A DNA stretch of 64,000 nucleotides, from positions 20,682,274 through 20,746,273 of the forward strand of contig NC_045129.1 in assembly GCF_007655135.1 (NCBI RefSeq), read 5' to 3'. The notes beneath the pieces are model-generated. The model saw only the letters and a list, made by a program, of their open reading frames with translations. It made no database searches and was not told where the DNA came from. Source of the DNA: Punica granatum. Its lineage: Eukaryota; Streptophyta; Magnoliopsida; Myrtales; Lythraceae. Of this stretch, positions 1 through 10,804 are shown in pieces (position 1 is the first letter of the stretch; the number at the start of each line of letters is the position of its first letter). The translations under genes were made by a program, and so were the position numbers.

Positions 1-460
1 GACTGTCGCTTAGGCCTTGAAAAGAATCCCGCCCGATTTCATGGAATTGATACCCTTGAGTCGGGAGCCCCCATCCTTAGTTAGTTGCTATCCCGATAGC
101 ACCTAAACCATGCATAAACAGGGACCGTCATGCTGGACCAAAATTGCCTTCATGCCGTCAACCAACCCAAAAGTTGAGTCTTTGAGTCGGCTCGTAGTTT
201 TTCTTTTAGGCGGGCCTTTTGTTGTTTTTCTATAATGAGCGATGTACATTGTAACAGATACAATTATAATTTATTCTTTCTGCACCTGCATGCATGTTTT
301 TAAATAAACTAGGACATTGCATTGGTTTATTGCTTAAGTTCCCTTTTTCAAATGAACTATCTTCGTAAATCTGGGAACTTTAATCAAATCAATGCAACGA
401 CATTAGCTTTTGAAAACTCATACATTGCCTGCATCCGATGTTTGCACAGCAACTACCATG
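1..460 (+). other. E leader (5' UTR) with ORF1 deleted
   Basis: Positions 1-330 align by eye with B 38210-38560, sharing the blocks ATCGGGAGCCCCCATCC-like and TTGAGTCTTTGAGTCGGCTC. Positions ~345-440 align with B ~40190-40265, just upstream of gag. The roughly 1.6 kb that holds ORF1 in B is absent, so E arose from an ORF1-containing parent by deletion. No ORF of interest is present. Confidence 0.7.
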
Positions 461-461
461 T

Positions 462-790
462 CCCGTATGACATGTGAGTTGTGCTAACCTTCGCGGGTAG
501 ACCACTTGCGGTCTTCACCTCTCCATGGCGAGACGTGCTATGACCAGAAGCCGTCCAGCCCGGCCACCCACCCCGTACGACATGTGAGTTGTGCTAACCT
601 TCGCGGGTAGACCACTTGCGGTCTTCACCTCTCCATGGCGAGACGTGCTATGACCAGAGGCCGTCCAGCCCGGCCACCCACCCCGCACGATAGGCGAGTC
701 GTGCCCACTTTAGCGGGCAGGCCACTCGCGGCCTTCACCCTTCCTCCACAGCAAGACGAACTGTGGCCCGAGGGCCGATCAACCTTCCCA
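462..790 (+). repeat. 110-bp tandem repeat, three copies
   Basis: Copies start at 462, 572 and 682 with CCCGTAYGAC or CCCGCACGAT, giving a period of 110 bp. The first two are nearly identical and the third has diverged. The array sits where gag would begin in B. It is not present in B or in the visible part of C1. Confidence 0.85.
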
Positions 791-1288
791 GGCGAAGTTA
801 ACCAACACTAACTTCTTCCTAACAGAGAGTGTCACTGCGTGATCGGACACACGTCCCTCTGCGTGACCCAGCGCATCTACCAGCGATCGAGCGCGCCTCA
901 CACATGTCCAAGCATGTTCACACCAACTCATACATGTCTACTCAACGTATCAATGCATGTCTCTCGGTGTGCTCGCACGACACCTACCAGGCCAGATCGC
1001 TTCCCTATACTCTTGCATTGAAATGCTGAACGGTTCATGCTCCTTCATTGTTTTCTTTTCCCATTGCAGGAAATTCTCAACAAGAAGACAGCCTGAATAC
1101 TAAGCGACCACAATTGAGACAACAAACGTCTCCCATCCATCCAGCTCCTTGGGATTTCAACACTAAGTCCCTATCCCTGCTCCATAGAGCAATACCGCAA
1201 GCAAATCGGCGTCACTGCATTGCAGCGCCTTGCGCTATTCCTCAGCATTGACCTTTGCTCTTACATCTCTTGCATTTTCCTATCGAGC
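791..1288 (+). other. E interior, no gene recognised
   Basis: No coding region is recognisable. A polypyrimidine tract followed by CAG ending at 1069 (TTTTCTTTTCCCATTGCAG) looks like a good plant 3' splice site, but no matching donor or downstream exon can be defined. Confidence 0.4.
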
Positions 1289-1424
1289 ATGCATTTACTG
1301 TATCGGACCTCAGTTCTGCATTTACTGCTTTCGGGCCTCGGCCCAGCATTTACTGCTTTTGGGCTTCGGCCCCGCATTTACTGCTTTCAGGTTTTGACGC
1401 CTCGCATTTACTGCTTTCAGGCTC
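1289..1424 (+). repeat. Short tandem array of UUCG/CUCG-loop hairpin units
   Basis: Units of about 28-30 bp contain GCATTTACTGCTTTC followed by a small palindrome. Two clear hairpins are GGGC-CTCG-GCCC (1333-1344) and GGGC-TTCG-GCCC (1361-1372). The same motif, in the same element orientation, makes up the much larger array of element C2 (61735-63250, minus strand). The two arrays therefore share an origin. Confidence 0.75.
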
Positions 1425-1489
1425 ATCTGAAATCCAAAATCGACTTGGATACAAATTCATCCAAGCGATACTTCAAGGAGCAAGTCTAA

Positions 1490-2071
1490 TCTTTCCACTG
1501 CAAAGACAGAAAGTGACAGCTCCACAAACAGAGCATGACCCAACTCTCCATCGCAGACCAGCACGGTCATGCCTCCGATCAAAGAATGGATCTCATCCAC
1601 CTCCGTTGTGATCATCGACTAAACACTGGGGCAACACGCGCAGTTTTCTTTAAACTCTCTGTTGCTTTCATTCAAATGCATTCCCACAAATAGGCTCCCG
1701 ACATGAACAAATCCTTCAATGGAGCATTAGGACAGTCTCGAAGACGCCCTATCAGTTCTGTTGGACCTGTTCGACTCACCAGTCCTCGTGGGACTCTGCT
1801 TCTCGAGCCTTCCCTAGGACGGCTGCGCATGCCTACTCGCAATTAGGGAAAACATGCTTATGTGACCTCAATCATGGTCTAACCACTCCAGAGTAGTGAT
1901 GACTACATTCCCGGAAACAAATGTCATCCACACGCGACACCCCATGGGTCGTGTGCGGGACAAAAGGGATTTTCCCATGGGTCCACCCCATATTTCTTAC
2001 CGCATACTCCACCGCACAGTCGCCTAACACACCATTTTCTTTGTCATCTTTTACAGGGACACGCCGGTCAC
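1490..2071 (+). other. Non-coding module shared with element C1
   Basis: This ~580-bp stretch aligns with the reverse complement of 11061-11700. Shared blocks include GCCTTCCCTAGGACGGCTGC (CGAGCCTTCCCTAGGACGGC in full context), ACCCCATGGGTCGT and TTTTACAG/CTTACAG followed by GGACACGCCGGT. It has no sustained ORF. Its right end has the form of a 3' splice site in both copies (pyrimidine-rich, then ACAG). It is absent from B. I do not recognise it as a fragment of any gene family. Confidence 0.65.
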
Positions 2072-3106
2072 AGGCGAAGAATGATGCACAGGCTTACGCC
2101 TTTCCGAGAACTCCTCTCGAGCCTCCTCCCTTATACTTTGACAGGGAAGGGGCTCGGCACGGAGGTACCCCCTACAAAGCTAAAGACAAAAACAACTGAG
2201 CGAGCCTTATGCCATCAACGCAACGATTTCAGTTGACATTGACGACATGAGACGGCCAGGGGCGACAGTTGCACAAACCGCCCACCACGAGTCACATCAA
2301 CGATAAAAGACCAGGGCATTCGCGTTCAACGCTTGCACCGAGACCACCTCGGACATCATCCACCCACGAAAAGCATTTCCAAGCGACGTACACTGGGGCA
2401 TCCCCGGTTGAAGTTCGCGCCAACACAACCTCGGCAAGCGACGTACACTGGGCCTCCCTGGTTGAAGTTCGCCCCGAGGTCGCCATCGTGGGTCACTCCA
2501 GCAAGTGACGTTGGAACGCTCCTGGTCATTTGCGTTAAGTCCAGGCCTCCTCCACAACAAGCATCAAGACAACTCCGGCCACTGATTCCCTAGGGCAAAT
2601 TTGTATTTTCCTTCTAGACAATAGGGGAATTCACCTGAAGAGATTGCAAGGGAAAATGACACGAAGTTCAACTTTCGAGTGCACGGGAGTCAAACTTCCA
2701 AGAAAGCCGGTCCTCACAAAATAGGGCTAGCAACACACAACAAGTCTCCACGAGGCGAAGCACACCAAAGTGGCCTCGGCGATACAAAGTCGAGGAGTTT
2801 CAAACAAAGACACGGGGCACAAAACAAACCCTAGCTGCAAGAAAAAAAACAGAGCGAAAAGAAGCGGGAAAAACCCGCCAATGAAGAGAGAGAGAAAAGA
2901 TGCAGGAAAAACCTGCCAATGAACAAAACAAGGCACCGCCGAGATTTAAAACTCCGATGCCGCCAATCCTGAGAAATCAACAAACCCCGACAAAAGGGGA
3001 GCAGCAGACACAACTCCTCGACGGAGACAGAAAATAATGCATTTGGAGGTTGAATCCTTCGAACCCTTCGCCCTTGCAAACTCGAGAGATAAAAGAATCG
3101 AGCCCG
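2072..3106 (+). other. E interior, no gene recognised; two A5-loop hairpins
   Basis: No coding region is recognised. Around 2380-2500 there are two to three degenerate ~60-bp copies of a unit containing GCGACGTACACTGGG and GGTTGAAGTTCGC. At 2864-2878 and 2902-2916 there are two hairpins with an AAAAA loop, GCGGG/CCCGC and GCAGG/CCTGC, both followed by CAATGAA. Confidence 0.5.
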
Positions 3107-3261
3107 CTAGGTTGAAAACCCCTTTTTGGGGCGACCTAGGCAAAAGCTAGGGTAAAAGAGAGGCACGACTGAAAACCCTTTGGGGCGGTCGTGGCAAAAG
3201 GAGAGCTCTTCCCCTTTAGGTTGAGAGGTGCGGCCCCGAGATGGGTGACCGTAGCAAAAGG
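3107..3261 (+). repeat. Hairpin-GCAAAAG module array (3 copies) in E 3' UTR
   Basis: Three modules are visible: CTAGGT/ACCTAG (3107-3139), CACGAC/GTCGTG (3164-3193) and TGCGG/CCGTA (3229-3253, one G-U pair). Each is followed directly by GCAAAAG. The first two also have an inner stem (CCCC/GGGG or CCC/GGG) after GAAAA. The same module occurs in B (47788-48067) and C2 (63869-63979). It marks the start of the 3' UTR, since in B it follows the integrase stop by about 170 bases. Confidence 0.8.
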
Positions 3262-4623
3262 AGAGCAAAAGGAGAGATAAATAAAATTGCCCCCTAGTCT
3301 CTCACACATCGTGTGGACAAGGGATCCCCAAGGGAAGTGGCCAGTTTATCTATTCCAACACGATTCCCGATCTGCTCTCCAATACCATTCAACCGTCCAA
3401 GAGGGAACCTTCCTCAAGCACAATGGGTAACTGAATACGCCGTCCAAGCAGTTCAGTACAACCTACACAACAGAAGGACGAAGGAAAATGGGGGTACATC
3501 TCACTGCAGGCGTGAACCCGTGTATCCTTTTAGCCTGCGGGCAACGTGCTTCCCAAGCTTTCTCTTTTCACTTTGTCTTTGCATAACTCCGAATGGGTCA
3601 CAGCCATCCTTCAACAGGCTATCACAGAGCCAAAATCCCAGACATTCCTCTTTTCGAGAGTCTAGTCATAACGCTTTGGAAATGGTTGGACCGAGTCTGA
3701 CCAAATCTGAACAGAAATCCCCAAACGAGTTCCAACTGCAGCCGCCCTACGGTACCCTATTGAGAAGGGTTCAAAGCCGACGGGCGCGTCGAACAACCGA
3801 TAGAGTTGCTAGGGCATCGTCGGGGATGTCTCGATATGCCCAATACATAGCTAACGGGAGCCCCTGGAGGCCTCGCATCTAGGCCTCCGAGAACAGGACC
3901 TACTTATACTGTCAAAGCAAAAATCTTCATGGGTTGTTTAGGTGACCCAAAACTTAAGATCTGCGTGTCGCAACAACATTTTCATGCTTACCTATGTCCA
4001 TTACTTGTTAGTATTTCTAATATGATTTACTAGTAATGTCAGGATCACAGGTACTGCAAACAGCATGAACTACGACAGACTCTAATTCCTAGTTCCACGG
4101 GATACGTAGGCGTTCTGTCTTAGAGCTCGAGTCTCGCAATACAAGACGCCGACTTTCGGCGAACTTCTCATGTCAAAGCATGACTGCCCAAGCAGCAGAG
4201 CTGGCCTCCGACAAAGCACAATCATTCCTCAGCAGCAAAGTCGGTTTCCGGCAGCCCAATAGGTAACCGCCTAGCGGCGAGCCCGGCTTTCGGCAGATCA
4301 AACACATCACTGCCACAGAGGAAAGGCTTCAGTGAAATGACTTCGTCCCAGCATCAACGCTCGCCTCCGACAAATCAACGCCCCTTGGAAGATATCTCCC
4401 CAAGATCGATTCATCTCTACTTCATGTGACGGATGACAATCTCAACCCAAGAGGAGAATCTTCAGAGCAGCACTCCAGGCATTCAGTGACATCAAAATCA
4501 GTTGGCAAGCAATGAAACGTCCTACCACAGCATCGATTGCAACATGGACGAACTCAGCGATGGAAGAAACACAATGATTCCTTCCACACCTCACACTACT
4601 CCTCAGCGTTTGCATTTACTTCG
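3262..4623 (+). other. E 3' UTR, no gene recognised
   Basis: An open stretch of 189 codons (3313-3882) has no recognisable domain, unbiased composition and no counterpart in B, so I do not call it a gene. From about 4440 the sequence aligns with B 48540 onward, with the shared block TGGCAAGCAATGAAACGTCC just before the 56-bp array. The part between about 3900 and 4440 shows nothing I recognise. Confidence 0.45.
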
Positions 4624-5300
4624 CGCACATTTATTTCCGCAATGCACTTTCATTGGCGTACACCTTCTCAGGATCGCAGTGCGCCTTTATTTCCGCAATG
4701 CACTTTCATTGGCGTGCACCTTCTCAGGATCGCACTGCGCCTTTATTTCCGCAATGCACTTTCATTGGCGTGCACTTTCTCAGGATCGCAGTGCGCCTTT
4801 ATTTCCGCAATGCACTTTCATTGGCGTGCACCTTCTCAGGATCGCAGTGCGCCTTTATTTCCGCAATGCACTTTCATTGGCGTGCACCTTCTCAGGATCG
4901 CAGTGCGCCTTTATTTCTGCAATGCACTTTCATTGGCGTGCACCTTCTCAGGATCGCAGTGCGCCTCTATTTCCGCAATGCACTTTAATTGGCGTGCACC
5001 TTCTCAGGATCGCAGTGCGCATTTATTTCCGCAATGCACTTTAATTGGCGTGCACCTTCTCAGGATCGCAGTGCGCATTTATTTCCGCAATGCACTTTAA
5101 TTGGCGTGCACCTTCTCAGGATCGCAGTGCGCATTTATTTCCGCAATGCACTTTAATTGGCGTGCACCTTCTCAGGATCGCAGTGCGCATTTATTTCCGC
5201 AATGCACTTTAATTGGTGTGCACCTTCTCAGGATCGCAGTGCCCATTTATTTCCGTATGCACTTTAATTGGCTTGCACCTTCTCAGGATCGCAGTGCACA
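4624..5300 (+). repeat. 56-bp tandem array in E 3' UTR (~12 copies)
   Basis: The unit contains TTTATTTCCGCAATGCACTT, CATTGGCGTGCACC and TTCTCAGGATCGCAGTGCGC, with a period of 56 bp. A single-base change (CTTTCATT to CTTTAATT) separates the left half from the right half, so local homogenisation occurred in blocks. Long ORFs through it in all frames are a by-product of the lack of stops in the unit. A homologous array lies at 48713-49378 in B. Tandem arrays in the 3' UTR are established for Ogre-type elements. Confidence 0.9.
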
Positions 5301-5495
5301 TTGCAAACCCGCCGAGCAAGCGCTCGTGCACCTCGCAAGTCCACCGGGTAGGCGCCTTTGAACCATGCAGTTCATTCGGTATGCGCCCCGTGCATATTGC
5401 AAACCCGCCGAGCAAGCGCTCGTGCACCTCGCAAGTCCACCGGGTGGGCGCCTTTGAACCATGCAGTTCATTCGGTATGCGCCCCGTGCATATTG
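5300..5495 (+). repeat. 96-bp direct duplication
   Basis: Two near-identical copies begin with ATTGCAAACCCGCCGAGCAA at about 5300 and 5396. B has a single copy (about 49378-49475). The sequence sits directly after the 56-bp array. Confidence 0.85.
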
Positions 5496-5503
5496 CAAAC
5501 CCT

Positions 5504-5563
5504 TCGGGTCAATCCCGACTACTTTTCTTGCATTGGGGTCAGTCCCCTTCGGGTCAATCCCGA
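5504..5563 (+). other. Three GGTCA-loop hairpins near the 3' LTR
   Basis: TCGGG/CCCGA (5504-5518), GGGG/CCCC (5535-5547) and TCGGG/CCCGA (5549-5563) each enclose TCAAT or TCAGT. B has the equivalent at about 49485-49550, with one stem mismatch in the first. This is part of the 3' UTR before the PPT. Confidence 0.5.
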
Positions 5564-5767
5564 CTTTAATTGCCTGTTTTAGCTTTGTTCCGAACTCTAC
5601 ATGTCTATTGTGCGCATCTCACTATATTTCCTTTTTATTAGGTACAACATCCCACATATCCAAAGAAAGAAGGAGAGGGCCATATAGGAAATTCCACCTT
5701 GATCATTGCTATCAAACTGGGGTGCTTTTAAAATCTTTGATTGCATCCTCTACTCGAGCAAGCAGTC

Positions 5768-5781
5768 AAAGAGGGGCAAGC
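5768..5781 (+). promoter_or_regulatory. Polypurine tract of E
   Basis: AAAGAGGGGCAAGC abuts the TGTCAGCACC start of the 3' LTR. The identical tract precedes the B 3' LTR (49751-49764) and, on the minus strand, the C2 3' LTR. It primes plus-strand DNA synthesis. Confidence 0.9.
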
Positions 5782-7376
5782 TGTCAGCACCCTATTTTGG
5801 CTCACCATTCCAAACAACGATATTAGCCATGATCCAGGCCGCGACTTGAGCAGAATACAAAAAACGGCTCGGCAGAGCAAGAAATCACTATTCATCCTCA
5901 AGTTGGCAAAATTGAGCAAATGACCCATGGATGTGACAGGACTCCCGGGTCACCAAACGGCAATAGAGCGACTAGAGAGTTCAACAATATCCAAAACCGG
6001 CATTTTCAATATATCACACGGACGGTACTATTTTCCGATAGTTCGCTCGATCGTCGGAAGATAGCCAATATTGGACTCCAAAAATCCATTCCAATGCCAA
6101 ACAGATAAAAAGTGTCCCCAAAGGCATTTTGCAAATCATCTGCTCTATACAGAACAACTTTCTGTATACAGACAACTTTTCAGTGGAAGTCCAAAAATGC
6201 CGGTTTCCTGGAGAAAAGTTAATTCCAAATATCAGACGCGGCCATGCCTCATCAGCACACAGAGCATGAACAATGCTTCAGATTGTCTCTTGGAAGTCAC
6301 ACAGACACTTCAAATTACTTCCGAACGGTAAAACAAGCATACCCCTATTCAGAAGAGCATAGCCGGAGAATGGTCTGATGGAATTACGGCAAACTCATAC
6401 TGCATTGCCCGGAAAACTCTAGCAGACATTCACAATTGGGCAAAACAGACAGCAAAACCCTTTTCAGTTTCCCGAGTAACCTCCCAGGAGTGGAAATGGC
6501 CATTTTCAGTGGAAATCCATATCCGGAGGTCTTCTTTGGGGAAACTTAACGCCAAATGCTTACATTACACAATGCTAGCCTTCTCAAGGCTCAATGTGGA
6601 ATCGTCGGAATAAATCACACGACTCATCTAGACCTCCCGAGCAGTGCTTTAGAGGTCTCATATACACTTTTCAAGTCCTTGGAGGTTTGATCTCGACAAA
6701 CATGGATTACAGTAATCTCCGGAGTGCCCAAGCAACTCAGAAATCATCCTGAGAAATCCAGTTTCGGCCTCCTAGGACGTCTCCGGCCCCACGTTAGCAT
6801 TACCGGCTTAAGGGATAATTGTTCACGTTGTCTGACAATTTATGTCAAAATGACCAACGTGAGATGCAGACACAAGATATGCTGTCAGAAGCGGACAACT
6901 TCGCTCTGGTCACCTGCAATGAGCAAAATCGATTTCCGAGCCTCGTACGCTTCCGGGGCATTTTTCCATGAAAAATGCCAATCTCGGGCTCATTAAACCC
7001 GTTTTCTCGCGCATGTCGACAATTCAGCGTTCAATTTGAACCACGAACTTCGAATGCACGACCAATCGAGACCCGAGCTTTCTCCCGGTTTCTCATCTTC
7101 GGCCGTAGGACCCACGGGTTGCCCAAGGGCAACCATCCCTTGCCATTGCCGCCCTCTCCATTGCCTCTTGTCTTCTCTTGCACACTTGCACCAAAATATC
7201 TTCAAGTCTTCCAAGATCACACTCCAACTTCACTTCCATGCCATTAATGCTTCTTCGCTCATCTTCATGAAGAATGCATGGAGGAGATTCATCCTTATCT
7301 TGCTTAGCAAATTCGGATCCCCATAAGCATGCCCTTAATTAAGCTTTTTCACACTTAATTGCACTTAAGCATAGCC

Positions 7377-7384
7377 TATATATA
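7377..7384 (+). promoter_or_regulatory. TATA box of E LTR
   Basis: TATATATA is followed about 20 bases later by a block conserved in every LTR of the window (CATTAACTTAATCA-like, then CACTCTCTCTC). This places the U3/R border near 7410 and leaves a ~3.6 kb R-U5. TATA elements lie at matching positions in B (34171, 51369), D (20179-20184, minus), C1 (28895-28902, minus) and C2 (60170-60179, minus). Confidence 0.6.
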
Positions 7385-10219
7385 CTTTCTAAGTCATTAA
7401 CTTAATCATACACCTTCAAGCACTCTCTCTCTAGCATTTCTCACTCTTCAAAAGCTCTCAAACTCCATAGCAAACCGCAGCAAGCTTCAGCCATTTCCAG
7501 CAAGCAGAAACTAAGCAAAACCGGGCAAAGTCTTAAGTCGGAATCCATCCCGGCTTAAATCCAAACTTTACCAAACTTCATATCCCACATGTTTTCGACC
7601 CCCTCTATCCATTTCTGAGCTTAGATTTTAAGTTTGAAGCCTCTAAGCCATAGAACCAGCCTTGAACAAAATCTGGACAGATTTGGTCCTTCTCGGGTCA
7701 AAAATGACAAACCGGGTTTCAAGCCTTTCCAAGTCGGTTTGAGCTACCAAAACCCATCAAACACCTCCCCACACAACCCTAGGGTGTCAAGGAGTCAAGA
7801 AATCCAAGAAAAACCCGTCGGTTTAACCCCAGGAAGAAGAAACAGCCCGACTGCCCAGTCGGGTCAAATTTCTGACTGTTTGTACGGTTTTCTTGTAGAT
7901 CGGGTCGATCCAGGACTCGTTTTGGAAAACGACCACCGCAGCCACCTCCAGAGGTGAGTTAGCAATCGGGAGCCGTTGGCCTTGCTCAAAAATTCCATCG
8001 GGAGCCTCCGTGGTGACGTCCGACCCGACTTGTGCCAGTCGGGTCCGAAATTCCAGACGTGCTCTGTTTTGGGTGATTTTTGCAGGACTGTACGGGTCGA
8101 CCCGACAACTCTGGGAACAAACGACCACCGCGGTCACCTAGAGGGGTCCCTTGGCTACCCAAGGCCGCCGACCTTGCCTCAAAATTCCATCGGGAGCCTC
8201 CGTGGCGACGTCCGACCCGACTTGTGCCAGTCGGGTCTGTCCAGCATTCCAGCCGGATCTGTTTGGTGCCATTCGGGTCTGTTCAACGGAAAACAGCCCA
8301 AACCCGACCCATCAACGGTCCAACCCGACTCTTGAAGGTCCCATCCCGCATCTCGGGATTAGGTATGACCATTCCCGACTTAGAGGAGCTAGGACTTTTA
8401 CATTCTCGTTGCGTTTATGGAGTTATAAGGGGTTTTATGTATGTTTTATTTTCAAGTTTTAATCTTTATACATTTTCCATGTTATATCATGCATATTTAT
8501 CTTTGATTTATATGCTAGCATGTCGAGAAACACTTGGATCGTAGTCGAGAAGAACATCCCGACCCGGGAAAGGCAAAGAGCTCACGGGTTTCCCTCCAAG
8601 GGAGGTGACCGAATGCTCTCTTGCTCCTTTCGGGCAAAGAACGATCTTCTTGACCCGATCCAAGCTTGATTCCCGAGTTTCATTGTATTTTCTCACGTGC
8701 ATGAAGTCGGTATTGTTTTATCGATTCCTTAAATAACTTGTTTGTGCATGTTTCCATGTTCGAATGCGTTATTCAAATCATGGCAATACCGACTTTCGTT
8801 TAATCGTGTCATTTATAATGTTTGTCGTTTAAGCATGCGAGAAATGATTCGAAACAAGACGGGGAAACCTCGTGGAACCCCATTCGGGCCATGGGACCTC
8901 TCGGCTATCTCCAAGGAGAAGTAACCGAGAGCCTCTTAGACTCATACGGGTTGCATGAGACTTCCTCTTCCCGTTTTGAGTCCGTTCTCGGCTTACGTGT
9001 AATTTGCAATTTACATTATCGTCACAATATCGCATGAAAATGTCTTTTCAAAACAAAGCATGCATGGATTCGGGTATCGATAACTCATTCGGGTCCATTC
9101 GATTGCGAGGGTAGTTTCGGTCATTAGACCAAATTATCCTCGATCCTTATGGAGTCGTCTTGGTCGTCGAGTCGCGAATCGTTTTCACAATTAATGCATT
9201 AGGCACAACCCTTAAGCATTAATTTCACGAACGGGTTAATCGGAACGCTCACATGATTAAACCCACTTCACACTGATAAAGTTTACACAAATTGGCCATT
9301 AACTGATAACTCGCGTCGACGAGTTGTCAAATGACGTTGGTGCCCTTTTCAAACTTATCAATTTCAAAACCCGAAACGCGCGGTCCGATGTAGCATGGAC
9401 GTCTGAAAAGGGCTTCTGTGTCTCAACTTGAGTTTTTACCTGATTCCAGGTAGCTCAGGTCAGGATACAGAAGATCTTTCTAGATCACTTCCGGGCAGAT
9501 CGACCGGTTCTTTGGCTTTTTCGGGGTTCTTGCACAACCCTGGACGATCCAGGGATTTGGTTGACACCGGCTACAGGCCGAGGTGGCCCGCACTGCGATG
9601 TTTCCCCTTTTCTGAAAACAATTTTCAAATAAAGGGCAAAATCGTCTTTTCACAATTCAGCGACACCCTTAGGGTTAGCATGACAGAAACACTACAGTAC
9701 GGGATAAGAATGGGCTACCTGTTCAGGTGCAGGTTCATCTGCATAGCCTTTTCTTATCTAACTGATGAGTTTCTGTTATCCTAACGTAGACTCGGGTAAC
9801 TAGAACGGTTATCTCTGTCAGAAAACATGCGAAATGCTGATTAACCTTTTACTCGACCTAACCAAACACTAGATAATGGTTAGGAGGAATTCTAGATTCC
9901 AAATCTAGAGTCCAAACACGAGTTTGGCTAATTCAGTTGAAATTCAGTGTCACAATACAGAACAACTGTAAAAGCAATCCACACAAATGAGATTTGACTA
10001 TCTTTGTCAAGTTCTCAAAACAAAGCCGAATGCTAAAACATTGGCACGTGCTTGTTTGTCTAGGGTAGGATTTGCATGCCAAAATACCCCGGATTAACAA
10101 CTTGTTAAAACACGTAAACACGACAATAACAAACACTTTGTCTGTTATTTACCTGCTGCGTGTTATCTTTCCGCACCTGTTTGCCATGTGGGTCGAGCCT
10201 GATCCCTAGGCCGAATAAT

Positions 10220-10292
10220 ATTAGGGTTCAACGCCCTAATCATCGAGCACAGGGTTCAACACCCTAATCAACACTCACAGGGTCCAACGCCC
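10220..10292 (+). other. U5 hairpin trio (AGGG/CCCT)
   Basis: ATTAGGG/CCCTAAT (10220-10240), AGGG/CCCT (10251-10265) and AGGG/CCCT (10279-10292) each have a TTCAACG-type loop and are spaced about 30 bases apart. Counterparts exist in B (37138-37212 and 54436-54511) and D (about 12905-12990, minus). A looser form (GTTGGACCCC) is seen in the C LTRs. Confidence 0.55.
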
Positions 10293-10783
10293 TATTCAGT
10301 GAGAGCGTCCATTGAATTTCAGTTCTTCGGTCTTTTCCCTAAACTCACGGTGAGTTAGAGTGGAATAATAACCGAACGCGAAACGACTGGAATTCGACCC
10401 TTTTGTAATTTGTATTTATTGTTTTCGAGAGCATTGTAAGGATTTTATTTTGTACATTTATTCTGTAAGAATTCCAGTCGGTGAGCGAACGGTCCAAGAG
10501 TCGAATTAATCGAATCGGTCTAATGCTTGCCCAGATACAAGTAAATCCAAGAACTCGCAGTTCTGGTTCACGCAGGGATTCAACCTCCATGGTTCGATGA
10601 ACTGTAACGCAAGATTGTGAACCAACTCCCCGACATACGGGGTTTACTTCTCTCTCGGCTTCTCAACCGACATCGTTTGGTTCACCGGATCTCCGGTGTC
10701 AAAACGTGCGAGCCGAGTGCAGCTTAATTCATGCGGTAAATCATAAAACATGCAAGCCTAGCAAACCAGAGTACCGAAAGGGC

Positions 10784-10804
10784 GTGCGGGATATAGGCCC
10801 GCAC
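10784..10804 (+). other. Conserved 21-nt U5 hairpin (E copy)
   Basis: GTGCGGG pairs with CCCGCAC around a 7-base loop. It is present in all six LTRs: here, D 12409-12429, C1 25082-25102, B 37702-37722 and 55001-55021, and C2 56713-56733. It lies about 260-280 bases before the LTR end. Its function is unknown. Confidence 0.75.

Noticed and set aside
3313..3882. 189-codon ORF in E as a gene
   Set aside because: No domain, no counterpart in B, and it starts within the 3' UTR just after the hairpin array.
4502..5361. Several ORFs of 86-187 codons with FHWRAPSQDRSA-type repeats (also 48591-49345)
   Set aside because: They are translations of the 56-bp non-coding array in different frames.
7610..7960. 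ORF pairs such as 7634-7957 (+) and 19686-19928 (-) with similar proteins, suggesting a conserved gene
   Set aside because: They are the same stretch of two LTR copies (E and D). Other LTRs do not keep the frame, and it lies in untranslated R-U5.
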